A DNA stretch of 64,000 nucleotides from Leptodontidium sp. MPI-SDFR-AT-0119 (taxonomy: Eukaryota; Ascomycota; Leotiomycetes; Helotiales; Leptodontidiaceae): positions 62,001 to 126,000 of the forward strand of contig JAHLEZ010000042.1 in assembly GCA_020726505.1 (NCBI GenBank), in the 5' to 3' direction. A model generated the notes under the pieces. The model saw only the letters and a program-made list of their open reading frames with translations. It was not told the DNA's origin and did not search any database. The stretch's first letter is position 1, and the number at the start of each line of letters is the position of its first letter. The translations under genes were made by a program, and so were the position numbers. Shown here in pieces: positions 1 to 10,510 of the stretch.

Positions 1-475
1 TGGACTGATGAGACTTGGATTACAGGAGGAAAGTATACACGTACGTGGGTAACTCGACGCCCAGGTGAAGAATAGGACCTTACTTGTATAATAGAGAAAC
101 ACTAAAGGAAGAAAGGATGAATGTTTTGGGGTTGTTTCTGTAGGCATACTAAAGGACCGGGCATATTTTAGGAAAAGAATTAGAGCTCAATTGAGAAGGA
201 CACGTACCAGGCACATATAGTTCTAATTATTCACGGATATATTAAATGTCGGTGCAGTACCGGTTCATGTACCACGCCGCATGTGTGAATATATTCAAAA
301 TGCGTATATGGCGACAGAGTAATAAAGTGTGGTTCAAAATCTGTGTATTTTTTAAGAGAGTGCGAGGAGAGCTAGATTATATACTACGAAATTCTACTAA
401 ATCTTTACCGAAACTAGTCCGGCTAAGCTCTAACCCCTGACTTTAACTCGCACTTACCTTTCTAGACCGAAGTAT
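1..475 (+). pseudogene. Tc1/mariner transposase remnant, cut by window edge
   Basis: The first codons read WTDETWITGGKYTRTWVTRR followed by PGEE and a stop, which is the DDE core around the first catalytic Asp of fungal Tc1/mariner transposases. After frameshifts and stops, further family phrases appear: MFWGCF near 120, KGPGIF near 155 and IIHGYI near 227. Such an enzyme would cut and paste its own element at TA sites. The 5' half lies outside the window and the frame is broken several times, so the copy is dead. I could not place its right terminal repeat. The family call is fairly secure; the 3' limit is approximate. Confidence 0.75.
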
Positions 476-1950
476 ACTTATATAAGGACTTATAGACTAA
501 CATAAGTAAAACTTTCTTTAGAAAAACTATTTTTAATACACGTAAAAGTAAATAACGAGTAATATATAAGAAATAATAAATAAAATAATAAAGTATTTAA
601 TAGCGTTTAATTCCGGCCCGATAATGTCCCGAAAGTGCCCCGAAAGGGGTCCGAATATAGCGAGGCGTAGTAGCGAAGTTAAGCGAGAACTAATAATAAT
701 AAGAACCCTTAATATTATATAACGTAATAGATATATATATATCGCCTCCTCTTAAAAGTTTAGAATTTCTTTAGTAAATATATATATAATTATTATACGT
801 ATACTACTTTCCGATTTCCTTAAATTCGCTTAATATAACTTAAAAACTAATATTTCTAAGAAGACTATATTAAATTAAATAAATAAGCCGAAAGTAAATA
901 TACTCTTTAAAAATAGTTTAATAAGGAAACGATATATTAACTAAAAAACAATACTTATACTTATACTTATAAGAGCGCTCGACCTCGTATACCGCAAATA
1001 CTATATTTAGTGTGTTCGTCTCCTCGTAAAGAACTTATCCTACGAATACGCTTTTAACAATCTTAAGAGTAAGAAATATGTATATTACGTAAAGAAGAAG
1101 TCTTAGTGTAACTTAATAAGTATTTCTATTTCTTTTCCTTATTCTAAATTATATCTAAATCCTCGCCGAAAGTTCTTTAGATATATAGTTACTAATATAT
1201 AATAAATTCCGTGGTTTATCGCCAAAGAATACCTTTATTTAGTTACTGCCCTCGAGGCAAAAAATAAAAAAGTTATTATTATTACCGCTAAATTAATTAA
1301 TTTAGTATTATTAGTCGCCGTTACTAGCGTATTAAAGACTACTAAGGAGTTATTACTAGCGTTATTAAAGGAAACGCGCGTTATACGCCGGGAAATCGCT
1401 AGCTTAGCTAACTCGTAAGTAATAAGTTAACTCCCTTATCTCTTTTTAATACTAAGGCTCTTAAGTATTAACGCTTTATTATAAGAGATAGTGCTAGTCT
1501 TAAACCGGCTCTTTATTATTGTCTCTTTTGCCGTTATTAAGCGTAATAAGGAGAACGGCGGTAAAGATAATACTCTTATTAAACGTCTTTACTAAAGTCG
1601 CCGCTATAACGCGGAAAAAGAGAACGAGGAACCTCTTTTAAATATTTATAAGTAAGGGATTTAGCCTTATTTCGGATTAACTTCGTAATAAGTTTTTCGT
1701 AGCGGCATTTTCTTTATATTATTATACGAGAGTAGCCCCTTATAGTAAAACCGGTAATTTATCCTTATTAAAGTATCGTCGTAAGGCCGCCCGTTAGTAC
1801 TTTAAATTAGAGGGTATTTAGAACCAAATTAAATGCGTTTCTAACTTCGTAAATTAATTAAATATAAAAATAATCGCAAGTAATAAATTAATAAATAAGA
1901 GTTATAAAGAAATATATAAAAAAAATTAACGAGTATAAGAAATCCCTCTG
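476..1950. other. AT-rich RIP-mutated stretch, unassigned
   Basis: No intact gene. Composition is strongly AT-rich, with TpA everywhere, few CpA/TpG and retained CpG. A plus-strand frame between about 1230 and 1420 stays open with protein-like text (TALEAKNKK, LLALLKETRVIRREIA) and then breaks, so a dead coding sequence may be present. The right part should contain the 3' untranslated region and long terminal repeat of the copia element that ends near 1990, but I could not delimit that repeat. Confidence 0.5.
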
Positions 1951-2602
1951 TTACTAGTCTAAATTAACTCCGGTTAACCGTTAAACTTAACCCTCTATCT
2001 TAATAGTAAAGATATTAATATTAATAAAATCCCGAAAAGCCTTATTTAAAGCACTTTTCGTTATAACGTTAATAGGATTATTAGCGCCATTAATCCATCG
2101 AACCTCCGTTAGCTTTCTACGCTAGTATAATTAACGAATGGCTATAATATTAATTATTAGGCGCTTCTCTTTCGTCGTACTAAACTTAATAATATACTTA
2201 TAAAGGGACAAAGAATCTATGTAAATAATAATAAGAAGACGTGAGATATTAAGCTTATTAGTTACTATATTAATAGTAGTATTAAGAGAAATTAACATAT
2301 TAATATTAGCTACTATAGTATATAGCTTCGATGTGAGTATTACACAAGTTACTCTCTTATATTTTATTAAGCTAATATACACGATATTACTAGTTAAAGT
2401 AAATTGCGTATCCTTTACTATTTCGGTACCGATTATTAATACGAAACCTATTTATAAACTTAAGTCTTTATTATTAGTAAAAGAACTATTTATAAAAACA
2501 TAGACCTTCGCAGATTATAAGTTAATTAGTACGTATTAGAGTCCTCTCTTTAGGTTGTCTATTTACTATTTAAGGCGTAAGTTTAAGGCCTTAACGTCGT
2601 TA
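1951..2602 (-). pseudogene. Copia-1 element, distal piece: RNase H and C-terminus (RIP-mutated)
   Basis: Read on the minus strand, about 2400 down to 1990 gives the RNase H end of a fungal Ty1/copia polyprotein: KRVTCVILTSKLYTIVA, then YIDSLSLYKYIIKFSTTKEKRL, then a broken RRKLTEVRWINGANNP. These match the usual S/TELYA, TDS-SLY, T-EKRL and EVRWI-G-NNPAD blocks, with substitutions and stops typical of C-to-T damage. The frame runs into the left edge of gypsy A at 2603. The missing upstream part of the same element resumes at 21616, so this is one copia copy split in two. Confidence 0.72.
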
Positions 2603-2903
2603 TATTACGGCTGGCTAAGAGGTTGATACGGCGAGTTGACTCAAGCTTTGTATTTGGACCTAAGGCTACGCTCAGAATCGAGAAGAAAAGACAAGGAGAA
2701 AAGGAGAGCTCTCTATAAGAGGGAGCTCGAGTATAAATATATAAAGGAGCCTCCTAATAAGGCCTAACGTAGTCGGGGGCTATTCATCCACATATCGTAG
2801 GCTCGCCACTAAGTCTTCCCTATTAGGTTTAGCGCCGTCGCATAGCCAGCGATGTTACGAGCCTATGTCGGTTAAATTGTGAGGCGTATCGTAAGTCGTA
2901 ATA
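2603..2903 (-). repeat. Gypsy A 3' LTR
   Basis: A 301-bp long terminal repeat, near-identical in layout to copies at 3038, 15159, 21315 and 55554. On the plus strand it begins TATTACGGCTGG (RIP form of TGTTACGGCTGG) and ends GTCGTAATA. A C-rich tract (polypurine tract on the minus strand) follows at 2904-2918, so the element runs on the minus strand and this is its 3' LTR. The motif GTCGT at 2596-2600 recurs at 21616-21620 just after the other LTR and is a possible target duplication, although 2 bp separate it from this LTR. Confidence 0.85.
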
Positions 2904-3037
2904 TTACCCCCCCCCTCCTAAAAAACTGCGTCCGCGTAGTTGTAGCTATAACCGTGTCGTCCTTTAAGTCGTTATAATTGTTAATACCGGCGTTATAAGC
3001 CTTTAGCCATTTTAGGAGAGCTCTTAGCGGCCCTTTA
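2904..3037 (-). mobile_element. Gypsy A internal 3' tail with polypurine tract
   Basis: This piece aligns base for base with the start of the gypsy B interior (3339 onward): a run of C, then AAAAACTGCGTCCGCGTAG, then the chromodomain-end text ending GGAGAGCTCTTAGCGGCCC. It stops at 3037, exactly where LTR B begins. The continuation of gypsy A is found at 15460, after the second LTR of B. The last five bases, CTTTA, are the target duplication of gypsy B. Confidence 0.85.
3033..3037. repeat. Target-site duplication of gypsy B, left copy (CTTTA)
   Basis: CTTTA immediately precedes the TG of LTR B and reappears at 15460-15464 immediately after the CA of LTR C. Removing LTR B through LTR C plus one copy restores a gypsy A sequence collinear with gypsy B. 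Confidence 0.88.
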
Positions 3038-3338
3038 TGTTACGGCTGGCCAGAGGTTAATACGGCGAGTAGACTCAAGCTTTGTATTTAGACTTAAGGC
3101 TACGCTCAGAATCGAGAAGAAAAGACAAGGAGGAAAGGAGAGCTCTCTGTAAGGGGGGGCTCGAGTATATATACATAAAGGACCCTCCTAATAGGGCCTA
3201 ACGTAGTCGAGTGCCATTTACGTTAATATGTCGTAAGCTCGCCACTTAATCTTCCTTATTTAGCTTAGCGCCGTCGTATAGCCAGCGATACTACGAGCCG
3301 TGTCGGTTAAAATGCGAGGCGCATCACAGGTCGTAACA
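3038..3338 (-). repeat. Gypsy B 3' LTR
   Basis: A 301-bp LTR with canonical ends on the plus strand: TGTTACGGCTGG to GTCGTAACA. It is followed by a polypurine tract (minus strand) at 3341-3354. Inside is a purine-rich segment AATCGAGAAGAAAAGACAAG and a TATA-like ATATATACATAAAG shared by all copies. It pairs with the LTR at 15159-15459. Confidence 0.92.
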
Positions 3339-4702
3339 TTACCCCCCCCCTCCCGAAAAACTACGTCCGCGTAATTATAGTTATAACTGTGTCGTCTTCT
3401 AAGTCGTTATAGTCGTCGACACTAGCGTTATAAGCCTCTAGCTATTTTAAGAGAGCTCTTGGCGGGCCCTTAGCGTTAGGATGCTTGAGGTGAAACCGTT
3501 TAACTATATACGGAGCCGTTATAGTATTTAAGTATAAGTATTACTTTAAGTCTTTATTAGCGCTTAGTTACTTAATATAATAAAATAACTTGTTTTGTAT
3601 AACCTTAGAGCTAAAGATGCCTTTAATTTCTTATTTATTTTATTTAAGTAATAATTAAATAAGTGCCGGCGTAGCTCTAGCTTATCCTAGTAAGGGGTTA
3701 TTAACGTACTTACGAAGCGAGTGCGAGTAAAAGACGGGGTGAATTAACTAGTCCTCTAGTAGCTCAACTCTTTAACTCTTTCCTTCCTTAGTGATTACTT
3801 TGACTAGGCCGTACTACTTATTAAAGAGCTTCCTTAAGGGTTAGTCGACATTCTAGTTCTGAGTGTCGACTAATATTAAGTCGCTAATGTCTTAGTCGAT
3901 AGCGCGTCGCCCACAGTTTATTAACTGTTTTATTCTCTCTTACTAGTCTTTTAAGGACGACTATGTGACTTTTGTAACCTCTTTTATTTATAAAGTTACT
4001 TATAAAGCCTCCTCGTAGTTAAGTTTTTCTATTATTATAGCCGGCGGCTCTAAGTTAACTAAGTCTTAGGAAGTCCTTAGCTTAACGCCGTTAAGTAGCT
4101 AGAAAAGGGACAGGCGGCTTAGGGACTCGTGTAGTAACGTTAATTAAGCGATATTTATAATTAATAAGAGGTCGCTCTAATTATCTTAGTAGTAATAGTA
4201 AAAAGGACGGAGTCGCTACTTAATATATTAGTTTATTACTTCTGTTTAACTGTCGACGTTTAGGTTATATATCGTCATTAGCTTTACCTTAGTCTCGAGG
4301 ATACGACAATACTTCTTTTAAAAGGAGGAGACAAACTAAGGCCCTTAGTCCGAGATAATAGAGTCTAGTATATTAAAGTGTCAAGTCTAATAGACAAGGA
4401 AGAGGATAACTATGCCTTTCGCTGTAATTATATTATTATAAGGTATTAAGACTAGCTTTTTAAATAGGCGGTCGACGATAACTATAGCGAAGTTATAGCC
4501 GTGCTTGTTTAATAATAGCTTTATAAAGTCTATTATAAGGTGTTAGTACGGCCGAGTAGGGATTAATAGGGGGTATAGGAAACTAAGAGTCTTATCTCTT
4601 TTAGCCTTTTACTAAAAGTAACTACAATTCGCTACGTATTGAGCTACGTTTGTAGAGAGGTTATTTTAATAGTGTTTACGGCTTAGTAATGCCTTTATCT
4701 TC
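3339..4702 (-). pseudogene. Gypsy B: integrase C-terminus and chromodomain (RIP-mutated)
   Basis: On the minus strand, 3680 to 3440 reads as a chromodomain-like end: EIKGIFSSKVIQNKLFYYIK, a stop where Trp is expected, then ITAPYIVKRFHLKHPNAKG and RALLK followed by EAYNAGVDDYNDLEDD. A chromodomain after the integrase identifies a chromovirus-type Ty3/gypsy element; such domains steer integration to heterochromatin. The rest of the integrase lies between 3700 and 4688, with many stops. The coding stretch is interrupted at 4703 by the LINE and continues at 10508. Confidence 0.75.
4689..4702. repeat. LINE target-site duplication, left copy
   Basis: ATGCCTTTATCTTC lies just before the LINE and recurs as ATGCCTTTATCTTT at 10508-10521 after its poly(A). 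The uninterrupted sibling in gypsy A (16681) has a single ATGCCTTTATCTTCCCG, which confirms the insertion point. Confidence 0.88.
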
Positions 4703-4840
4703 AACACACTTTTTCGGGACTCTTGACCCCCCTGCCTTTGAACCACACCTGTTTCCATCTTATTAACTACCTCCTAACCAATCGATCTCCTTGCCCCTAG
4801 GCCTTGCAGTAGTATATTACCGCTGTAATAGCCGGGAGCT

Positions 4841-6440
4841 ATGGAGCCCCTATTCGACCCCTTCGACTCCTTAGAGCCCCCTACACCTACGCCAACGCCT
4901 AGAGACCTAGGAGAGCTTCCTACTAGGCTATCAAGAGTAGTAGAATCGACCGAGACTACTCCTAGAGCCCCTAGAGACCTAGGGGGCTCTATTTCCAACT
5001 CCCGAGGGCAAAATACCCCTATTCGGCTCTTATCGACTAGTGCGGCTCAACTGGCCCCTATAAAGCGCGGACTATTAAACAACCCCACTAATAACTAACA
5101 TATTAATAAGACACTAAGAATTAATATAGACTTCAATAGAAAATATTACTAAAGTTAAACTTACTTCTAAAGTAGTCAAACTAGTAATACTAGCCAAAAG
5201 CTAGTTCTTGAAGCCAGAGACTTACTAGTAAGGGCATATTTAGTTATTAAGTCACGGGACGAGTAAGTGAAACTACTTGATTTACTTAAGATATTCAGGG
5301 AATACATAGAATATAATAGAATCAAGAATACAACTTCTATTTTAGCTTCTCAAGTAGCTAACTTAGAGAGAGCAACAAAGAAAATCGAAACACAAGCTAC
5401 TAAGTTAACTACTTGGGCTAAAATAGCCGAGAAAGCTCACTTATAATAACTAATAACAACTCAGGTCAATAGTATAATAACTAGTAGTACTAGTAATAGT
5501 AGTGCTAAGGGGAATAGGGCTAGGGCTCCGGGTAGCCCTAGGAACCTTACTGTAACTGGGGCTAATAAGCCAAAGGGAAATAGTAAGTCTACTCTTACTA
5601 AGAGATGTACCCTCTTATAGGCACGGAATGTCTAAGTAAATACCTTTTTTTCTATTATTACGCGCAATTTACTTAATTCTGCTTTTAATAAGAAGGGAAT
5701 ACAAGGACTAGTTGTTTCTTTTGTTTCCCTTTCTTTAAGGGGTAATTTAGTAGTTACTACTACCCCTGATTTTAATATTAAGTTCTTGATTTTAAACGAG
5801 TTAATTATTAAGGGGGTGCTTCCTGATTTGATTTTAATTCAGAGAGGAGAGCCATAGTATAAGGTCGCGATTTATGGTATCCCTATTAGGGAGTTTAATA
5901 TAGAAGAGGGATTAAACTCTAAGCTAGTCGCTGAAGAGATTTAAACCTTTAATAAAGGTTTTACTCCCGTAGGAAAATCCTTTTAGACTACTCCTAAAGA
6001 AAAACGTGACTTAGGCCTAGTACAAACAGGTACTATAGTAGTAGCTTTCCTAAGCTAAGAGCAAGCAAAAAGAGCTATATTAAATAGGCTTTATATTACG
6101 GGTATTTTAGCTAAAGTAGTAAAATACATAACTACTCCTAGTACTTCTTAATGTACTAGATGCGCTGGTTTTAGGCACTCTAAAAGCCTTTATAAAAGAA
6201 ATAAGAAGTGTATTTTATGCGTAGAAAACTATATAAGTAGACAATATAGTTGTAATACTTGTAAATCAAATATTAGGTACTTACACTTAAGTATAAGATG
6301 CGCAAATTGTAATAGTATTACTTATACGGCTGATTCTAAGCTATATGAGGTATACTTAGTAATAAAAAATAAAGCAAATAATATTAGTAGTACTAATAGG
6401 CCTATTATAGTAGACGAACTAATCATAGTTAATGATAATT
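4841..6440 (+). pseudogene. LINE ORF1 (Gag-like, zinc knuckles), dead
   Basis: The frame opens with ATG at 4841 (MEPLFDPFDSLEPPTPTPTP) and stays open for 85 codons in a Pro/Thr-rich region. It then continues in pieces: LLVRAYLVIKSRDE near 5220, SILASQVANLERATKKIE near 5340 and RAPGSPRNLTVTGANKPKG near 5520. Between 6150 and 6330 comes a Cys/His cluster (CTRCAGFRHSKSLYKRNKKC, later CRCANC-like text) typical of LINE ORF1 nucleic-acid chaperones that bind the element RNA. Most breaks are TAA/TAG at positions compatible with former CAA/CAG or TGG. Confidence 0.72.
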
Positions 6441-6479
6441 AGTCTTAAAATACTATAAATCAATGTAAATAAGAGTCTC

Positions 6480-9400
6480 TCTACTACAAAGCACGTTCTT
6501 TAGTCGGCTATAGAGCTAAATATATTAATATTAGCAATTCAGGAGCCTTAGACTATTAGTAATAATATTAACGGCTTTCGTAGCGTCTTACACCCTAGTT
6601 TTAAACAAGTGCTCCCGAATTACGGTTCTCTTAGGCCTAGAGCTTTATTTTATATACTAGACTCAATTAGTACTACTCTAGCGCCTAGCTCACCACAAAA
6701 CCCTAATTGTATTATTTTAGACTTAGTTAAGTATAAAACTCAATTAATTAATGTTTATAATGCGACTCACCTTGAGTTGGAATCCCTTAGTAGTATTAAA
6801 ACCTTACAAAGAATAGGTTTATTACCAGACTTATTCTTAAATAAAACGATATTACTAGGGGATTTTAATATACATTACCCGTAGTAGGACCCTATTACAC
6901 CGTAAAGCGGTAATATAGGGGTATTATTAGACTTAATTGAAAAACACTCTTTAAGCCTATTAAATACTCCCGGGGAAAGAACGTTTTATAGACCACATAT
7001 AGAGGCCCCTTCTGTATTAGACTTTACATTTACTACTCAAGGAATAGTAAACTAAGTCGAAGATTAATAAATATTGCCTGATCTAAGTTCAGATCACTTT
7101 GGGGTACTATTTACTATTACATTTACTTGTAGTAGTATTAGTATTAGCCCCCTAAAGGTCCCCCGATTTAATACAAAGAAAACAGATTAGGTAAAGTTTA
7201 ATAAAAGTCTTAATAATTATTTTCAGGACTTTAATTATAACCCTAATTCTAAGTATACAAATCAAGAGCTTGATGACCTAGGGGAGCTATTTACTAGGAA
7301 TATAATTCAAGCGGCTAAAGATTCTACTCCTAGATCTTATAAGTCAATTGCTAGTAAACCTTAATGGAATAAGGATCTTAAAATACTACGGAAATCAATG
7401 TAAAGATATTACCGTCTAAATAAAGCCTCAGGGTATACCCTCTACTTTCAAGAACTAAAAAATGCTAAAAACCTTTATTTTAATATTATTAAGGTTAAAA
7501 AAAGAAAGGATTAGAATAAGTTCTTAGAAAAAGAGGATTCCTAGTCGATTTTTAAAGCTATATTATATACTAAAAATAATACTAGCTCTCTTATACTAAG
7601 TCTTTATAATTTAGAGACTAAGGAATTAGAGTCGACTTTCCAACAAAAGTATAATATTTTTAGAAGTACTTTATTTCTAGAACCTCTTATTTCAGCGCCT
7701 ATTAATTTAACGTCATATATAAGTAGTAATACTTGGAAATGGCCTCTTTTATCTAAAGTAGAGCTAAAGGATTCATGTACTTCAAAGATTAAGGGTAAAA
7801 CCCCTAGACCTGACTTAATTACTTAAGAGATTATAATTAAAGCTTATTTAACTATCCCAGAAGTCTTTTTTATAACCTATTTAATACTTATAAATCAAGG
7901 GCACTACCCTAAGTGTTAGAAAGAGGCTACGGGGTTTATTCTTAAGAAACTAAAAAAACCTGATTATTCTAAACTAAAGGTATATAAAGTTATATTATTA
8001 CTTAATTGCCTAGGTAAGGTTTCTGAAAGAATTTTAGCTAAGCGCCTAAGCTACTTAGCTGAAACAACTACTTTATTACACGATAGTCAAATCGGTAGTA
8101 GACTTAAAAAATCAGCTATTAACGTAGCATTACTTTTACAAATAGAAGTAGAAGATAATAAGGCAAATAAGCTTAAAACTACTACTCTATTCCTTGACGT
8201 TAAGGGAGCTTTTAATCACGTTTCTAAGAATCGTCTTATTTAGGTTTTAACTCAATTAAAATTACTTATAAGTCTAATTTTGTAGATTTCGTCATTTTTA
8301 GAAAACCGTACTTTATAACTTGCCTTTGATAATAAATTAGAGGAATTCTAAATTGTAAATATAAGTATCCCTCAAGGGAGCCCTATTTCACTTATTTTAT
8401 TCCTTATTTATATTCGAGACTTATTTAAGTCTAAGAATATTAAGCCAATATCATACATGGATGATTTAGCATTAATAGCCTCTTCTAAAAGCTTTTAAAA
8501 AAATATAAGTATTTTAGAAAGAGAAGCTAGCTTATTAGTCAAATTAGGGGAAGAATATTCTATTAGCTTTGATATTGAAAAAACAAAGCTTATTCACTTC
8601 TTTAGAAGTAAGAATACCCTTAATATTACACTTCTAAATAATACTATACTAACTCCTAGTAAGCTAATTAAATAGCTAAGAATATATTTTGATTCAAACC
8701 TTAAATTTAAGAATCATAAGTCAATTAGAGTTTCCCTTATAAAGCAAATGTTTTATCGTATAAATCGACTCTCAAATATTACTATTAGGCTCTCCTCGTT
8801 TGTAATTCGTCAATTATATATGGCTTGTGTTACTAGTGTAGCCGACTATAGTTCTATATTATAGTGGAAAATCAATTGCCCTAATAAGGCTATAATTAGA
8901 CTATTTCAAGCTTTACAAAACCTAGCTACTAAGAAAATATTAGGGGTCTTTAAAACAGTACTTATAATTTTATCAGAGCTTGAAGCAGCTTTACCTCCAC
9001 TTAATATTAGACTAAATCATATAAGTCGGCGCTATATTCTCCGCGCCTTAAAACTTAGTAAAAAACACCCTATTAGGCTCGAAGTTGAAAAGGTTATTAT
9101 AAGAGCTAATGAGGAGTATAACTTACTAGGTATTTTACTTGAGTCAATTACTACTATTTTAAGCCTAGTTTATTCAATATATTATATAATTAACTTTAAT
9201 ACTTTAGAAGTAATAAGACACTTTTATTTCCCTTTATAGGAAAGAGAAGCACCTTATATTTTTAGAATATCTAAGTTATCTAAAGAAGACGAAGCTAAGG
9301 CTCACTTATAATACTTACAAAGTATTTGTAATAGTCGGAATACCTCTATTTATATAGACGGCTCTCAGACTCCTAAAGGGTGCGGAGTAGGTTATAGTGT

Positions 9401-10285
9401 AGCTGTTTATATACATACACAAGGATATCCCCTTATACTTACATTTACAAAAATAAGTAATTTAGGGGAGGCCGAATTAGTATATAACGGCGAGTTAGAA
9501 GCTATTACATAAGCTATAGAATACGCTAGTAGTACGGCGAAAGAAGGGGATAATTTTACAGTCTTTTCAGATAATTAAGTCGCTCTCTTAAGACTAAAAA
9601 CTCCCTTAGATAACCTAGGGCAAAGCTAACAAATTAGAGCTATATTAGCGTCTAAGGCTATTAATAGTCTAAATGCTAGTATTACTTTAGCTTGGGTCCT
9701 AGGTCACTCTAATATAATTGGAAATGAAAAAGCAGACAAATTAGCTAAAATAGCTACTATGTCGTCTATTAATTCTAATAATACTTCTTTTGCGTATTTA
9801 GGAGTTAAACTAAGTAGTCAAAAGAAGAATGAAATTGGAGTTAATATAACTCAAAATATTAATTTTTAAACCTTAAAAACGTACTCTAAAAAGTATATAT
9901 GCAAAATAACTAAAAAGCTACTTTTACTTACTAGTATTCTAAGAGAAACAAGCGGCTCTTTTTACTAATTAAAACTAGGGCATGGATATTTAAAAGCCTA
10001 CTTATATAAGCTAAGGCTAGCGTCTAATAACAAGTGTAGATGTGGTAGTATTGAAACTATAGAACACCTATTACTTAGTTGTAAATACTATAAATTAGAG
10101 CGTAAAAAACTCTACTTTAGTATTAAAAGCAACTTAGAAATTAGGACTATTACTATTCCCGTTTTATTACATACGCAAATTGGAATTAAAGAAATACTAG
10201 TATTCTTAAAAGAGACTAGTATATGTACAAGGAAATGGCACTAAGAGAGGCTAGGGATTGAAGAAGAAGAAGAAGAATAGGCTAT
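6480..10285 (+). pseudogene. LINE ORF2: endonuclease, reverse transcriptase, RNase H, dead
   Basis: Domains in order. An APE-type endonuclease: an open 91-codon piece at 6609-6884 with LLGDFNIHYP, then SDHFGVLFT near 7095. Reverse transcriptase: FLDVKGAFNHVSKNRLI near 8198, IPQGSPIS near 8370 and the active-site box SYMDDLALIASS near 8450. RNase H: IYIDGSQTPKGCGVGYSVAV near 9350 and LGHSNIIGNEKADKLAKIA near 9700. A C-terminal Cys motif, CRCGSIETIEHLLLSC, near 10040. The frame ends with RKWH and an acidic Glu run near 10270. Numerous RIP-type stops inactivate it. Confidence 0.82.
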
Positions 10286-10478
10286 TAGGCCTTAATTTGT
10301 ACTTTCATTTAGTTATTTCCTTTGTTTTTTGATTTTAATTTTCTTATAAGTTACAGGGAGAATGTTCCTAAATGTATAGTCGCAGTCTAATTCGAACTGA
10401 ATTTTGTATATAATAATTAGCTATGCTAGTAGACTAGCGGTGTTATATAGTTTCTAACTAATATAGCACGTTAAAAGG

Positions 10479-10507
<29 letters not shown>

Positions 10508-10510
<3 letters not shown>

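Larger units (their letters stand above)
4703..10507 (+). mobile_element. Full-length Tad-type LINE inserted in gypsy B
   Basis: A non-LTR retrotransposon with a GC-richer 5' leader, ORF1 with Cys-rich knuckles, ORF2 with endonuclease, reverse transcriptase and RNase H, and a poly(A) tail at about 10478-10508. A 13-14 bp target duplication flanks it. An in-frame RNase H plus a late Cys-rich motif is the Tad/I-type arrangement. RIP has put many TAA/TAG codons in both frames, so it is dead. Its 3' end matches a truncated copy at 40520-41253, including the final TAGCACGTTAAAAGGAAAA. Confidence 0.88.

Noticed and set aside
2131..2382. Independent 83-aa minus-strand gene
   Set aside because: It is the RNase H remnant of copia-1.
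4774..4998. Minus-strand Gly/Ser-rich frame
   Set aside because: Antisense of the Pro/Thr-rich start of LINE ORF1.
6609..6884. Separate 91-aa gene
   Set aside because: It is the surviving endonuclease piece of the LINE ORF2.
10478..10508. Poly(A) run as an assembly gap or microsatellite
   Set aside because: It is the LINE poly(A) tail, directly followed by the target duplication.
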